Of a DNA stretch of 64,000 bases, positions 32,100 to 43,820 are shown in pieces. The first letter of the stretch is position 1. Each line of letters opens with the position of its first letter. The notes under the pieces were generated by a model. The model did no database searches and was not told the DNA's origin. It saw only the letters and a list, made by a program, of their open reading frames with translations. Source of the stretch: Rhyacichthys aspro (lineage: Eukaryota; Chordata; Actinopteri; Gobiiformes; Rhyacichthyidae); contig CM072151.1 of the NCBI GenBank assembly GCA_036850595.1, forward strand, positions 24,072,140 to 24,136,139, written 5' to 3'. A program made the position numbers and the translations under genes.

Positions 32100-32640
32100 C
32101 TTAAAGGGAAGCCCATATTGGGCAACCTCTCAGTCCTTGATATAGCTTTGTCCATAAGGGGGTTTTGAACCGCCCTTGGTCTGGCCCATCACCTTGGGAG
32201 ACCCTACCAGGGGCATGTGGCACTTGCAACATACTCCTAGGATCATATGGGCACTCAAACCCCTCCACCACAATAAGGTGGGAGTTCAAGGAGTTTCCTC
32301 TGCAGGATGGTGGGGTGCTCCGTTAGGGATAGCTTGAGAAGCTCGGTGACTCAGGAGGAGCTTGGAGCAGAGCTAAGGTCCAGATGTTTCCTGGACCCCT
32401 TCTTAAGGAGGCGTTCTGGGCATGTTGCACCAAAAGGAGGCCCTGGGTAAGACCTAGGACACAGTGAAGGGACTGTGTCTCTTAGCTGGCCTGGGAACAC
32501 CTCGGTATTCTCACGGAAGAACTGGAGGAAGTGTCTGGGGTGAGGGATGTCTGGGCGTTTCTGATTAGACTGCTGCCCCCATGGCCTGGCCCCAGATAAG
32601 TGGATGAAAATGGATGAATGGATGGATATACAATAGTTCA
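32100..32640 (-). repeat. LINE 3' region, Rex3/RTE-like
   Basis: On the plus strand it ends ccagataagtggatgaaaat followed by ggatgaatggatgga. A (GATG)-type tail after a gcccccatggcctggcccc-like segment is typical of RTE/Rex3 LINE 3' ends in fish. 32100-32330 carries a further dispersed repeat (accctaccaggggcatgtgg, ccctccaccacaataagg) whose family I cannot name. No open reverse transcriptase. Confidence 0.5.
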
Positions 32641-32779
32641 ATCTTATTTGTCAAGGAATTCACATTTCCCATAAAATCCTCAGCAAAAACAGCTTGTCTC
32701 TCCCCTTCTTGTTTCTTTTTTGCTTCTGCATCTTAGGTATCTCCCTCTTATACCTCTGGATGACCATCACCATAGACCA

Positions 32780-33000
32780 GTGGTGTCAAACTCAAAGTAG
32801 GGAGAGGCCATGATAGTAAACAAATGCGTACTCACACCAGGAAAACAGTTTTGTCCCCAGGCCTGAAATGCCTCTAATGTCTAGGTTTGGCTAACGTGAG
32901 TGCTCCCATCTGTGCTTGAGAAAGGAACGCAGGTACAGGTTTCAGCTCGGTTGAAAGAGGTGTGTCTCCATATGGAATGGGTGCTTAGGCATGCTCACTG
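32780..33000. repeat. hAT-end fragment followed by a copy of the 2921-3172 MITE family
   Basis: cagtggtgtcaaactcaaag at 32780 is a hAT-style end without a partner. 32826-32990 is the reverse complement-oriented relative of 2921-3172 (cctgaaatgcctctaatgtc, gtgctcccatctgtgcttga). Confidence 0.6.
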
Positions 33001-33336
33001 GAAGCTGTGTACATGACGTGATATATGCGACAATTGCCTCACAATGGCGTTTGTTAAACAATGCCGGCAAAAGGTTAATGGTGGTCTAATGGACACAATG
33101 TGACTCAAAATCAGACCCAAATGTACTGCTTGGTTTAAGTTCTCCATTATACCATTTGTGCGACTGTCCGTTGAGCCGAAGATTGTGACACATGGGTATC
33201 TTATACATCACTTCAGTTTGATTTTAACATTAATTTATTTCTCCCCGATCATGCCTGGGCAAGGAACGGTTCAAATGGCCCTGGTGTATGTCCTAAGAAT
33301 TCTTTCAAGGATCGAAGATTGTGACACTTGTGTATC

Positions 33337-33560
33337 TGTTAGAGTACGATGCATACCACATAAACAATCTTTACAGGTGCGTTGTGTATGCGTACGTTCC
33401 CAGATGCGGGTTAAATAAAAGGTGGCTCCTCCCCTTCCGGGGCAGTGTGTGTTTGCACCTGGTTATGCAAAAGATGTCTCCTGTGTCTCTGTTCAATGAT
33501 TAGGCTAGCTAACCGAAATATGAATGATGTCTACGCCCAAGGACCAAGGAGAGATCAGCC
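33337..33560 (+). repeat. Copia relic 5' LTR
   Basis: TGTTAGAGTACGATGCATAC onward, alignable with 47097-47320 through gctagctaaccgaaatatga. A ggttaaataaaaggtgg polyadenylation/TATA-like segment is shared by both LTRs. The right boundary is uncertain because the two copies diverge after ggagaga. Confidence 0.8.
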
Positions 33561-33939
33561 GAGCAGTGAGAGAGCCAATGGCCACTAGAGAGCTAACAGA
33601 ATATGGGCCCAGACATGCCCCAAATGGACAAATATAAGGGCGAGGATTGCTGTCACACTTTAATGGAGACAAGGCCATCACATTTGTGAGGCAAGGTTCC
33701 TGGCTTACTTGAAAACAATAGGCCTAAAGGAAACTATATTGAAAAGAGAGCAAGCAGACTCTAATATGCCAGAAGCCATAGAGATTGGTAGGAAAAATGA
33801 ACTTGTATATATAGAAGTGTGTGGTTGCTTAGATGATAAGACGCTAATGCTAATCCTCTATGAAGCACCAGCATGATGGAAGGAAAAGTCTAGAAATATT
33901 AAGGCGCCACTTTGAGTCAGAAGAAAAAACACTAATTGT

Positions 33940-34350
33940 TTGCTGATTTAACCAATGTGGTAATGGCTGACCGTGAAGAGCTAGCAGACTACCTCACCCG
34001 TGTTCAGAAGATAGTGGCAGCATTAAACAGAGCAAAACAGTTGCTCAGTGATGCACTTTTGGTGGCAATGATTTTAACGGGGATAACGGATGAAGACAGA
34101 CAAGAGAGGTGCTAACTTTTAATGAGTTTAAAGCGAGACCGAGAAGTTTTAAATGCACACTGTGCTCCCGCAACAGACCCTGAGCTGATGAAGATGATGA
34201 CTGCACAAATCATCCAAACTAGTACGTAAGTACAATAAAGACAAGGAGAGGAAACACTTTAATGAAGAATGCTTCATTTGTGAGAAAGTGGGGCATAGAG
34301 CAAGGGACTGTAGAAAAAAAGAGAAGAAAACTCCATGAATCAGCGAACTC
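33940..34350 (+). pseudogene. Copia gag remnant with CCHC zinc knuckle
   Basis: DREELADYLTRVQKIVAALN and KQLLSDALLVAMILTGITDE at 33970-34090 are typical of copia Gag (UBN2-type). A stop and frame changes follow. 34270-34311 encodes CFICEKVGHRARDC, a perfect C-x2-C-x4-H-x4-C knuckle used by Gag for RNA binding. Confidence 0.8.
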
Positions 34351-34590
34351 TGGACAAAACAACAACAAGGTGGCCACCATCAACAGCAGTATTAGAGGGC
34401 CAGCTTCACAGCCACTCCTCGCCAGTTTGTTTGCTCAACTACACCAGTTAGTAACAGCATTTGGCCCAATACTTACCTATGGATATTTTTGCTGAACTTT
34501 TCTTTGTGTCTCCAGATTCTGCCAGCCTGCCTGCCCACCTGCTCTCCTGACTACCTACTTACCTGCGTCATCACCTGTCTGCCTCCTTAC

Positions 34591-34954
34591 TGTTAGAGAA
34601 TTTTGGGATCTATTGTAAGGTTGTGATGCCCTGAGCCTTGGGCTCTGTCTCAGACACCTGCAGGATAACATGTGTCCAACCTCGAGCCTAATCAGCTGAA
34701 TAACAACTGAATAACAACTCTTTGTTATTGTACTGTTTGCGTATTGACCTTCTATGAGGTATTATAAGCTCTGACCAATGAAAGCATAGCCAGACTTGAA
34801 TGTTCAATACTATACTGTGTTGACGGTTCAACTGTCTCCGGGCCTGTATGTGATGGTAATAAACTTCTCCTGCTTAAGACATCCAGACTCTCTTCAGTCC
34901 TTTTATGTGGTCCAATACTTCGAAGCTCTAAGGCAGTAACCCAATTCTCTTACA
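34591..34954 (+). mobile_element. Solo LTR (364 bp) with perfect 5-bp TSD
   Basis: TGTTAGAGAATTTTGGGATC to CCCAATTCTCTTACA. The bases before (34586-34590) and after (34955-34959) are both cttac. It contains ggtaataaacttctcctgc (AATAAA) and shows the same family as 29601-29975 in opposite orientation. It is inserted between the copia gag and integrase remnants. Confidence 0.93.
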
Positions 34955-35079
34955 CTTACCTGCTCCGGTTCAACTCCACTCAGCTGCACAACTCCAATAA
35001 ACTTGTTAGAACTGCTTACCGGTTTTGTGTCTACTTTTGGGTCCAATAGAAAATGACAGCTCTATTGATTACAGGTTAC

Positions 35080-35430
35080 CACAAAACCTGGCATGAGATA
35101 CTAGGTCACTACAATTATGGTGATGGACTAAAACTTGAAACTGCTGGATGGAATCAAAATTAAAAGGAAATCTAACAAACCTAACCAGTGTGAAACCTGT
35201 CTGCAGGGTAAATTTACTCAGACAAGAAACAGAGAAAGTTATGTTAAAGTGCCTTTAGAGCTGATACATACGAACCCAGGAGGGTTTATAGCTCCATAAT
35301 CATTTGATTCATTAACAAATATGCTATTACTATCACAGAGGATTTTTCTGGTGCTATTTATGTGTATTTTCTGTGAAACAAAAACAAAACACTACAAGCT
35401 ACAAAGCAGTTCCTGGCAGAAATAGCACCT
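35080..35430 (+). pseudogene. Copia integrase N-terminal remnant
   Basis: WHEILGHYNYGD (His-His of the integrase zinc finger) is followed in a shifted frame by PNQCETCLQGKFTQTRN (Cys-Cys) and KVPLELIHTN, where the first catalytic Asp is read as Asn. DFSGAIYVYFL lies near 35340-35380. The sequence stops where retroviral-type DNA begins near 35431. Confidence 0.8.
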
Positions 35431-36464
35431 GTTAGAATCTACACTCTTACACTTCACCATGTAACCATATATGGCTCTAATCTGATCTTTTAAACCAAGC
35501 AGCTCATCTGTACAGCTGCAGTCAGTTATTTTTTAAATGGTAAAAGTCTCACGGGAAACTTACTTCTCAGCAGTACTTGTTTTCATATTTGCTGATCGCA
35601 TACAGAACATGTAACTTTATAAGTGATCTGTTATTAAATCACATTGAATTTAATTTACTGAATCATAGTGGTCTTTTACACTCTACGCTTTCAATCTGAA
35701 CCAGGGACCGGATCAGAACTCTAGAAATTTGGGGGCTCATCTGGGATTGGTAGACGACTGATTGAAGAACAACTGGACAGAGGGACCAGTTTCTGAAGAA
35801 TCTCCTAGCAATCAACAGCGCCATAAATATGGTCAGCAACCTTTTCTAAATTTCTGCATTAGGATTGCCAGGATTATTCGCTAAGAGTAAATCTGGTCCT
35901 ATTAAATTCTAAATTCTATAAGGGCTAAAAAAATGTAGTGGTGTTTTATGAAAAGATCACATGTAAAGTCTTAAGCACATAGTAATCACAGGATTGGTTT
36001 AGACTTATAAGGCGCAGTGTGAATGTGTGTGTTTGTTGGCTAAATAAGATAAGAGATTACAATGCAATAACTGGGATTATTGGCTGGATAAGAGAAAAGC
36101 GCACTAATAATATAGTAATAATATAATAATAATAATAATAAGAGATAATACAAGGCTGTACGGCGCAATGACTGGGATCATTGGCCACAAATTACGCTGT
36201 GAGAAACACAATAACTGGGTTATTGTAAAAATTGGCATATAAACCGCTCAGAAAGGAGTCTGGGACATCCTTTTAAGTCACCTCTGGTAGGTAATGTGGA
36301 CGCACTTGTCTGCAAGTCACCTCTTTTAGGGACTTCTAGGGGGTACTTTCTACAGCAGGAGGTGCAACCTCAATAAGCAATTTTAGAATTTTAGAATTGT
36401 GATTGTATGTTATATATAATTATTATAATTATAGTATTAATATAATATGATAATAATAATATTG

Positions 36465-36470
<6 letters not shown>

Positions 36471-36495
<25 letters not shown>
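36471..36495. repeat. (AT)n microsatellite
   Basis: About 12 AT units; nearby 36118-36140 has a short (AAT)n tract. Confidence 0.95.
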
Positions 36496-36500
<5 letters not shown>

Positions 36501-39500
36501 GTTTTATATGCTGAAGTTGTGTGGGAGGTGTTGTCAATAGTGTCCCAGTGGGACTGTGGAAACCCTCAGTGCCAACACAGTCTTATTGGTTGGGCTTGTT
36601 GCTCAGGTATTATGTCATACAACCGCCTGGCTATTGACAACAATCAATGGTATTGTGGGTTGGAATTAAAGGCAGAATTGCCCTGGGAATTGTGAGATCA
36701 GACCGCATATGGACATGTAAATGGACATTTAAATCTTTGTTTCTACAAAATTGGGGAAACTGACGAAAGCCACAACAAAAACAAGGATCTTCTTAACTTT
36801 GACATGTAGCTATGTGCCAAAAATGTGGGCCCCCGTGGAAAATCATAGACAGCTTGGAGGTGTTTTTTTTTTTTTTTTACTCAATTACAGATGTACTGGA
36901 TTTGGTGAATTGACAGACTTCATGAAGTATAATAAGATTAAACCCAGCTGGTGTTAAGCAATTGCACAAAACACTACATTTTGGCCAAAACATTTAGTTT
37001 TAAAACACATTTTAAACTTCAATACTATAATCATATTAATTAATAAAAATAATATTGGAAAGCTATTTGAACTTATGTCCCGTTCCTTAACGCTTCCTGA
37101 GATCGGGTTGCAACCAGCTACTGACTTAAATGATATGTGCATTGTGTATGAGCATGAACGACAGTGATACAGAAACACTATTTTGTTAATGATATGTAAA
37201 TAAAAACAATCTGTGAAAATCTGTAAAGAAGAAAAAGTCCTTTTCTCTCTACGTGGGATATAGTAATTTAAATAACAAAACCAGAGATTAAAAGTTTCAA
37301 ACAAATATATTTCATATGGACTGTCACACAAGAGGATGGAACTGATGGTGTGGAACCCTCCCCAATGCTTTATCTTAGCAGAGCAGCACAAAGGAACAGG
37401 TCCCAAATGGAGAATGGCTAAACTTTATACAGACCTAGAAGGACCAGAAAACAAGTTTAGTTTGCAATCACTTTCACTTCAGCATCATTTCACAGAGTTT
37501 TCCTCGTTACACTGGGCACAAGAAGCTTTGTTTTTACATATTTTATTGCCTAAATAATAGTAAATGTGCTTTTTCTAACAAAAACATTCATAAAATAAGG
37601 TTTTTATTATAACACTGAATAAAAATTGCTTGTCAACACAAAACCATTCACCATTGCTAAATTGGGATAAAATAAAAGGCTCTGAGTGATACAAAATTAA
37701 GAGCCATATGGGAGCTGTAAAAGCTGGCTCTTTTAAGGGAGCCTAGCAAAAAAACCAAACAAAAACTTAATCTTTGTGAAGAGCCGGATTTGACTGAACA
37801 TGAAGCATGGGAAAAGTTGTCTATTTGGTTTACAGTGTTGTGCTAGTTACTGAAAAATAGTAACTAGTTACAGTTAGTTACTTTTAAATGTTTTTCCAAT
37901 GCTCTCATTAAATAAAGGTTGACTGATTGAACTCCCCTCTAGCCCTTATTTCAGTCTGTACTGATGCTATATTACAAACTGTTGATGAAACCGACCATTT
38001 CAGTTAATTTGCATCCACATCACTGAATCTAACTACTAACTAGCCATGGAATATTATCCATTGTGCACCAACACAAACACCAAAGTATTTTTTCAATGCC
38101 TATTTATTTCAGTCAGGCGATAAAGGCGATTAACTGCAAGCCTATCTTTCTTATTTGGTATTCAACAACATACTGCAAAAAATTAAAGTGGCTTAAAGCA
38201 AATACAGACATTCTGACATAAATAATCTATTATTCAGAATCAAGTTGGACAAATTAACATGCTTTCACTCAGCACCTAAGAACTTCTTTTAAAGACAATG
38301 AATGAAATATGAAATACATACTGATGCATAACACCACCAGCTGCTCAAAATGAAACAATGGTGAAACAATGGTTAACATATCCATGAAATGGGTGAAAGA
38401 GACCTTTTAGCTAGTAAAATGTCCACCAGCGCCATCTTCTGGCAAATCCGGAATGTCACTTAGAGAATTTCATTTCAGCATTTTAAGCCGACTAACACAG
38501 TGCGCTGATATAGATCATTATCAAAAAGTGCAAAGGGCGAACTCCCTTATTTAAAATAACAAAAGTGCTTACTTGCAGATATCTGAATTAATGTTTAAGT
38601 TGAGAGTTAGCGCTGAAACCAGTGGTTATATCTCATGAGAAGCAGCTTCTCAAACCTTTTGTCTTCGAGCTTGTTTCTCTTGGGACACAGTACCAGACTT
38701 CCTAGACTAAACAACCTCTCAACAAGGGCGCTAGATGGAGTCGCAGCATTTTTTTTAGAGAGACTGCCTTTATTGTGGGAAATCGTTGGAGCACATCCAT
38801 CCCTTTTTCGGTCGTTCTCAAGTAGGATATTATCTCAGATTCGACAGAACTGAAGGTCTCATCCTCCTCCTCAAAGTTAAAAAAGTCCTGTGCTTTGGAG
38901 GTGCTTGGTGTTGGTGTTGTTGGTACCTCTGGTTGTTGCACAGGGCCAGGCTGAGGGGTAACCTTGTCCTTGTGACACTCTGCTGCTAGGTATCCCTTCA
39001 CCATCTCCTTCTTCTCTTGATCTTTACACCATCGCAGTTTGAACATAGGAAGCGAGGCAGCTGCTATCATGGCATCTTCACTTTCCAAGACGGAGGAAAA
39101 TCTAGTTTTGATAGCCTGCAAACACACATTGACATGGGTATTATATGTAAGATTCCGTTTTGAGTAAAATCAAAGATACAATACTCTGAATGAAGACTTT
39201 GATAACAAGCTAAAGAAGCTAACAAGCTCACAACCATATTACCAATATGTTTACCAGTGCAGTGTCTTAAAATGTCCTTGGTAAAATATACAAACACAAT
39301 ACACATTTATATGTGTTGATGGAATGCTTCTTACCTGAACTATGGCATCAGGTAGGCCCATTGCGACAGTCAGACCTTCCTTTTTTTCTAGTGTCTTGGC
39401 CATCAACACTTCAAGGGCTGGCAGGAGGGTTCCATAGTAACAGTTGTCCTCTCCTTGTACAATGTCCAGTGCAGTAGTGAGTGGCTTTGTGATGGAACAG

Positions 39501-40599
39501 TACTCTTTCAGGAATTGGAGTTCTCTATCACTAAAACACTTTAGCCCTAAACAATCACAGATGGTGCTTAAGTCATTAAGAGGAATTTCAGTTATCCTTT
39601 CCACAGCATTCTGAACAAGGAACCAAGAGCTTTTTTGAGAACACATCCCCTACTATCTCAGAGGCCACAGTGGACCTACTTGCCTTGTTCCAAAGTGCAG
39701 TGCACTTTGCTGTAGCACTCCGGTATATTCCTTTCATTGAAGGATTTGAAGTTAGCCATTTTTCAATATTGGAGCATGACACCATGTTCATAGTGTGAGA
39801 GGCACACCTCAGATGTGGGGGCAAAGCAATCCCATCCTCTGTCGCAGCATCCAGCACATCATTAACATCTGTCAAGGTAACCTCATCATCATCATCACCA
39901 CTATCATCACTATCATCTACAGGGGGCTGATACATTTTAAAGGCCTTTACAAAATTTGAGCCATTGTCCGTAACTGTGGCTGTGACCTTTGTTGACAGTC
40001 CATACAGAGAATGAATATTGTCTATCTAACTAGCAATGACATCATAAGTGTGACTGCCCTTAATCCGTTTACAAGCCAAAGCTGCTTTCTCGTGTTTCAA
40101 AGTACTTGAGCTTGTTTTCCATCTTTGCGTACTCTCTCTCCAGGTAGTTGGAGAAGGTTTTCCTTTCCATCTGCCTTGTGCCACCTGTTGAATCAATAAT
40201 TTAAACATAATAGATGACACTCTACCAAGTGAGATAAAAACAATTCAAGATATTAAGATTTTTACTAAAAATACCAAAGACTGGTTGAAGCAAAAGCAGA
40301 CATGTATGCATTTTTAATCACCTGCAACCAGAAATGATTTAAATGATTTAAACGTTGTAAATAGGGTGCTCTTCTGCAAGTTGACGATTGTAAATGGGAC
40401 ATGGCGGTGTATGTTGAAAACTTAATGTATTTTTGTATTGTTTTTCTTTTTTGTTTTATTTTACTAAAAGCCTAACTAGGGATGGGAGATGGAAACTTGC
40501 AATAGCTATAATCTCTGTATGCAGAACATTAGTCACATTATTTTGTTTGTAATGAGTGAACGTGATCATAAACCTGCGATGTCCCGATTAAATAAATAA

Positions 40600-40735
40600 A
40601 TTATTCATTGATTCATTTTCTGCCGCTTATCCCATTTGTGGGGTCACGGGTGGCTGGAGCCTATCCCAGCAGCTTTGAGCCTTGGGCGGGGTACACCCTG
40701 GACAATGGCCAGTTCGTCGCAGGGCATAAATGAAT
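40600..40735. repeat. Common teleost repeat tail inside the hAT element
   Basis: ttctgccgcttatcccattt, gtggctggagcctatcccag and gggcggggtacaccctggac are phrases of a very abundant fish interspersed repeat, ending in (aaatt)n at 40733-40752. The family name is uncertain. Confidence 0.65.
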
Positions 40736-40951
40736 TAAATTAAATTAAATCACAGTCAAAGTAGTATTGCTATATGGAATAGATTCTTTAATTTTTACTG
40801 AAAATCATGCCTTGTCAAAAAAAGAAAAAACGTGTCCAAACACAGTTAATCTATCCTTTCTTGCATGTGTGATTGCAGTGGGGACACGAGCAGTAAACAA
40901 TGACGGTTGCCCTAGCAACACATATGTTTCGCTTGCATGCAAGTTCCATTG

Positions 40952-40952
<1 letters not shown>

Positions 40953-41007
<55 letters not shown>
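40953..41007. repeat. (ATT)n trinucleotide microsatellite
   Basis: About 18 ATT units. Its apparent poly-Leu or poly-Asn translations are artefacts. Confidence 0.95.
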
Positions 41008-41009
<2 letters not shown>

Positions 41010-43335
41010 TGTGCATGGCACCATGCCGATTATGTGCCTGAAAGACGGGTCCTCTACCGTGGAAATCGGCAGCATGTTTTCCACCACATATCTGAGGGGG
41101 GAAATCCAAAATCTGTAAAAATTTTACCATTGAAATCTTGGAACAATAGCCTGATAGTGCTAAAGAGGTCCAAATAAAAATTAAACTTACCCTGCAATTT
41201 TTTTATCAACTTCTGTCTGGCTGTAAGTCCGTCTGAAGTCCAGCCGCTGTTGCTTTAGTGGAGTGGGTCCCTCTTGCTCGCCCGACTCCTCAGGCTCAGA
41301 TGCTAATTTAGCAGTTAGTTTAAGCGTAGCATGTTGCTTTTCTAAATGCTTTAACAAATTACTGTTACTGTTGTTGGCCGTCGACAACGGCTTCGACCCA
41401 GGGCACAGTTTACAAGTTACTTGTATATTTTTTAACTCCCCTTTTCTCCAGCTTGAAATAGTGTGAGTATCTCCACGATTGGAAACTAATCCTCTCTGCC
41501 GTCATGCTGCTCACCTGACCAGAGTGGTCGGGCCAATTGCTTTTTTTTTCAATTCAATGAAACTTTATTGATCTCTGGAATGTTACAGGAACTGTGCGCC
41601 GTTGTGATGAAACGTTGTATGAAACCTCACCAAAAGGAGCGGAGTAACGCAACGTTTGGTAACGGAAACGGAGTTACTGAATTTAAAAAAAGAACGCGTT
41701 ACATTACTAGTTACTGAAAAAAGTAACGCCGTTACGTAACGCCATTACTAATAATGCGTTATTTATACATTCTATGGTTACTACCTAACACTGTTGGTTT
41801 ACAATAACATAGCCTGTTTTCAGCCAATTTTGTCTTTGTTAATGCATCCTAATGCAAAAAAAAAAAAAAAAAATCCTTTTAAACTTTTTAGGATACTTAA
41901 ATCATGTTGTGGAAAAAAATGTTTTTAAATGGGATTTTTATTTTTTTTTAAATCAGAGATTTTTGGGCCATATCGGCCATCCCTAATAATAGACCAACAA
42001 GTGTGAAAAGATATGCAAAAAGCTGCACCAAAAACTGAACTAAATAACATGGACTGGAAAAATGGCTACCATAGACCCTCAGTGTGGATTATATATGTGA
42101 CCTTAAAGAAAACCTATCCTTCCAAGAAACTTGTTTATATATGCTGCAGCAATTAGCCATGGACTCTGTCATGGCTCAACAGGAGGATGGTAACAATAAT
42201 AGACAAAGTATTCACAACATATGGATTTTCAATCAAATTACTTAAATTACTAAATAAATAAATGGAAAAGTGAGGAAATTTCAGACAAGAAAGAGGACAA
42301 TTTTCAAAACCAGAATACCCGCTTCAACATATATACATGGATTTTTATTGAAATAAATTATAAGGAGTAAATTGTAAGGGAAGAAATATTGTTCAATTAT
42401 AATACATATGCTAACTAAATTGACTGACGTATTCCCTTGTTTTTATGTGTTATTTTGTTGTTTTATTTTATTTTTTAGGATCCCCATTGTCTTTATTTTG
42501 TGCAAACCATCCACAGTTGGCAGGATTTGTGGAAAGACAGATGTATATGTATTGTATTATTAAATCATAAGTCCTGATTAAAGCTGTTAAAAGGAAAAAC
42601 TTGTCCAATCCAGGGTGTGAGGGCCCTTATCAAGTTCTGCTCACCACCCGCACAGCAGTTAAAATAGCTGAGAGAACCACCTGGATGCACCTGATTCACT
42701 GTAAAAAGGTACCTGTGTTGTCCAAACGGACGGACCAATGGTGCTGGGGACTGTTGGACCATGGTGGCTAGGAGAAGTTTGGTATGTTTACTGTTTGGTA
42801 TAATAGTGCTTGTAGTAGTGCACCTCCTTTTATGGTTTGAGTGGCCAGAAGCAGCCAAAACAAATGCAACAAGACACAACGGCTAAATTCTTAAATTCAG
42901 ATGACAAGACTTACATATTCTTTGCTTTTCAGATGATTTTAGGTAGAATTACACTGTTCCTATCGCCACAAGGGGGCGTCGTCTTGTTACCTCGTCCATT
43001 CACCAACACGGGGTTCTGATAATTCTGTTAATTTGTGCTCTAATTATTGTGTTGCCTTTATTTTGGGTCTACAATATCCTGCCTTGTTATATTAATGAAC
43101 CACCTATATATGTCAATAATGCCAGCTCAGCCTTGATACATGCACACCAAATGCTACTAGAACCAAAAGAGCTGTAAAAGTTAATTCGGATGACACCATT
43201 TATCTGCAGACTCAAGACAATCAGGCCATGTCTTAATTGTTTTGGTCTGGTGCTTTGATTGGTCTTTGCAAAATTGCTGATTGCGGGTTTATGCTCTAAA
43301 AGAGGATGAAAGAGGGAATGAAACATACAAGGTCA

Positions 43336-43820
43336 GATGGGTATAGTCAGACTACTGACAACTGTATCTACACTGAACTATCTGACAATGAAGAATGAGT
43401 GATTTTGTTAGTGTGGGCAGATGATATAGTGGTTGCAAGTAATGAGAAGTGCCTAAATTAAGAGAAACCAAAAAGTCAATTTTAGAGGAAAGACTTAGGC
43501 CAACTCACACACTTCACTGGGATTGATTTTACACAAAAAGAGGGCATAGTCAAAATGAATCAATCCATGTATATTGACAAGATCCTGTACAGTTTTAACA
43601 GAATGTAAATCAAAAAATAAATGTTGCACCCAGTGAAATAAAATGTGTTCTCACTGCAGAGGGAGACCAAACAGATAAAAAGAAATAGAGAGAGGGATGC
43701 AAGGCAGCCTACATCATGTCCTGCACCAGACTTGACATTAATTGGATTGTGAGTAAACTGTCAGATCCCAGAGAAAAACACATGACAGCTGTGTACATGT
43801 ACTTAAAAGGAACAAGAGAC
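43336..43820 (+). pseudogene. Copia reverse transcriptase remnant
   Basis: NCIYTELSDNEE then VILLVWADDIVVAS (the copia YVDD region read as WADD) at 43360-43440, LTHFTGIDFTQKEGIVKMNQ and MYIDKIL to 43590, then MSCTRLDINWIVSKLSDP and AVYMYLKGTRD to 43820. Stops and frame changes separate the pieces. The hAT 43821-46036 interrupts it right after GTRD. Confidence 0.8.

Larger units (their letters stand above)
38630..41466 (-). pseudogene. hAT transposase with BED finger and C-terminal dimerisation domain, disrupted
   Basis: Minus strand, N to C: a BED-type zinc finger (CKLC ... HLEKQH) at about 41340-41430, continuing to EVDKKIAG at 41187; KAALACKRIKGSHTYDVIAS with an in-frame stop just after (about 40024); VTATVTDNGSNFVKAF, a catalytic Asp region, at about 39930-39990; an acidic stretch; RCASHTMNMVSCSNIEKW; VKAF-to-DAIVQ region to 39335; an apparent intron 39122-39334 (gtaaga...tttgcag); then AIKTRFSSVLESEDAMIAAA. 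The dimerisation motif ATPSSALVERLFSLGSLV with FEKLLLM lies at 38630-38760 in another frame after an A8 run. A second shift is at an A6 run near 39638. The TTADxWT region before KAALA appears deleted. Confidence 0.85.
37833..41793 (-). mobile_element. hAT transposon, 3.96 kb, with perfect 8-bp TSD
   Basis: The flanking 8-mers are identical: ttggttta at 37825-37832 and 41794-41801. Ends are cagtgttg (left) and, inverted, cagtgttagg (right), with subterminal regions rich in gttactagttactgaaaa and taacgcc motifs on both sides. It encodes a minus-strand transposase relic (38630-41466). Inside lie a dispersed repeat (40600-40730) and an (ATT)n tract (40953-41007). Confidence 0.95.
35431..43335 (+). 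mobile_element. Endogenous retrovirus relic (gamma-like), interrupted by a hAT element
   Basis: A probable 5' LTR (about 35431-35727) is followed by tgggggctcatctgggatt at 35730-35748, close to the tRNA-Pro primer-binding site used by gammaretroviruses. At 42595-42710 the reading GPYQVLLTTRTAVKIAERTT matches the C-terminal part of gammaretroviral integrase, and a hydrophobic env-leader-like reading follows from about 42760 with several stops. Most of gag and pol is unrecognisable or missing, no 3' LTR was identified, and the outer boundaries are set by where copia sequence stops and resumes. It is a non-functional fragment. Confidence 0.5.

Noticed and set aside
40851..41118. Poly-Asn and poly-Leu frames
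   Set aside because: Both are readings of the (ATT)n microsatellite inside the hAT element.
42565..42879. Minus-strand 104-residue frame near 42.7 kb
   Set aside because: It is the shadow of a plus-strand retroviral integrase-like segment.
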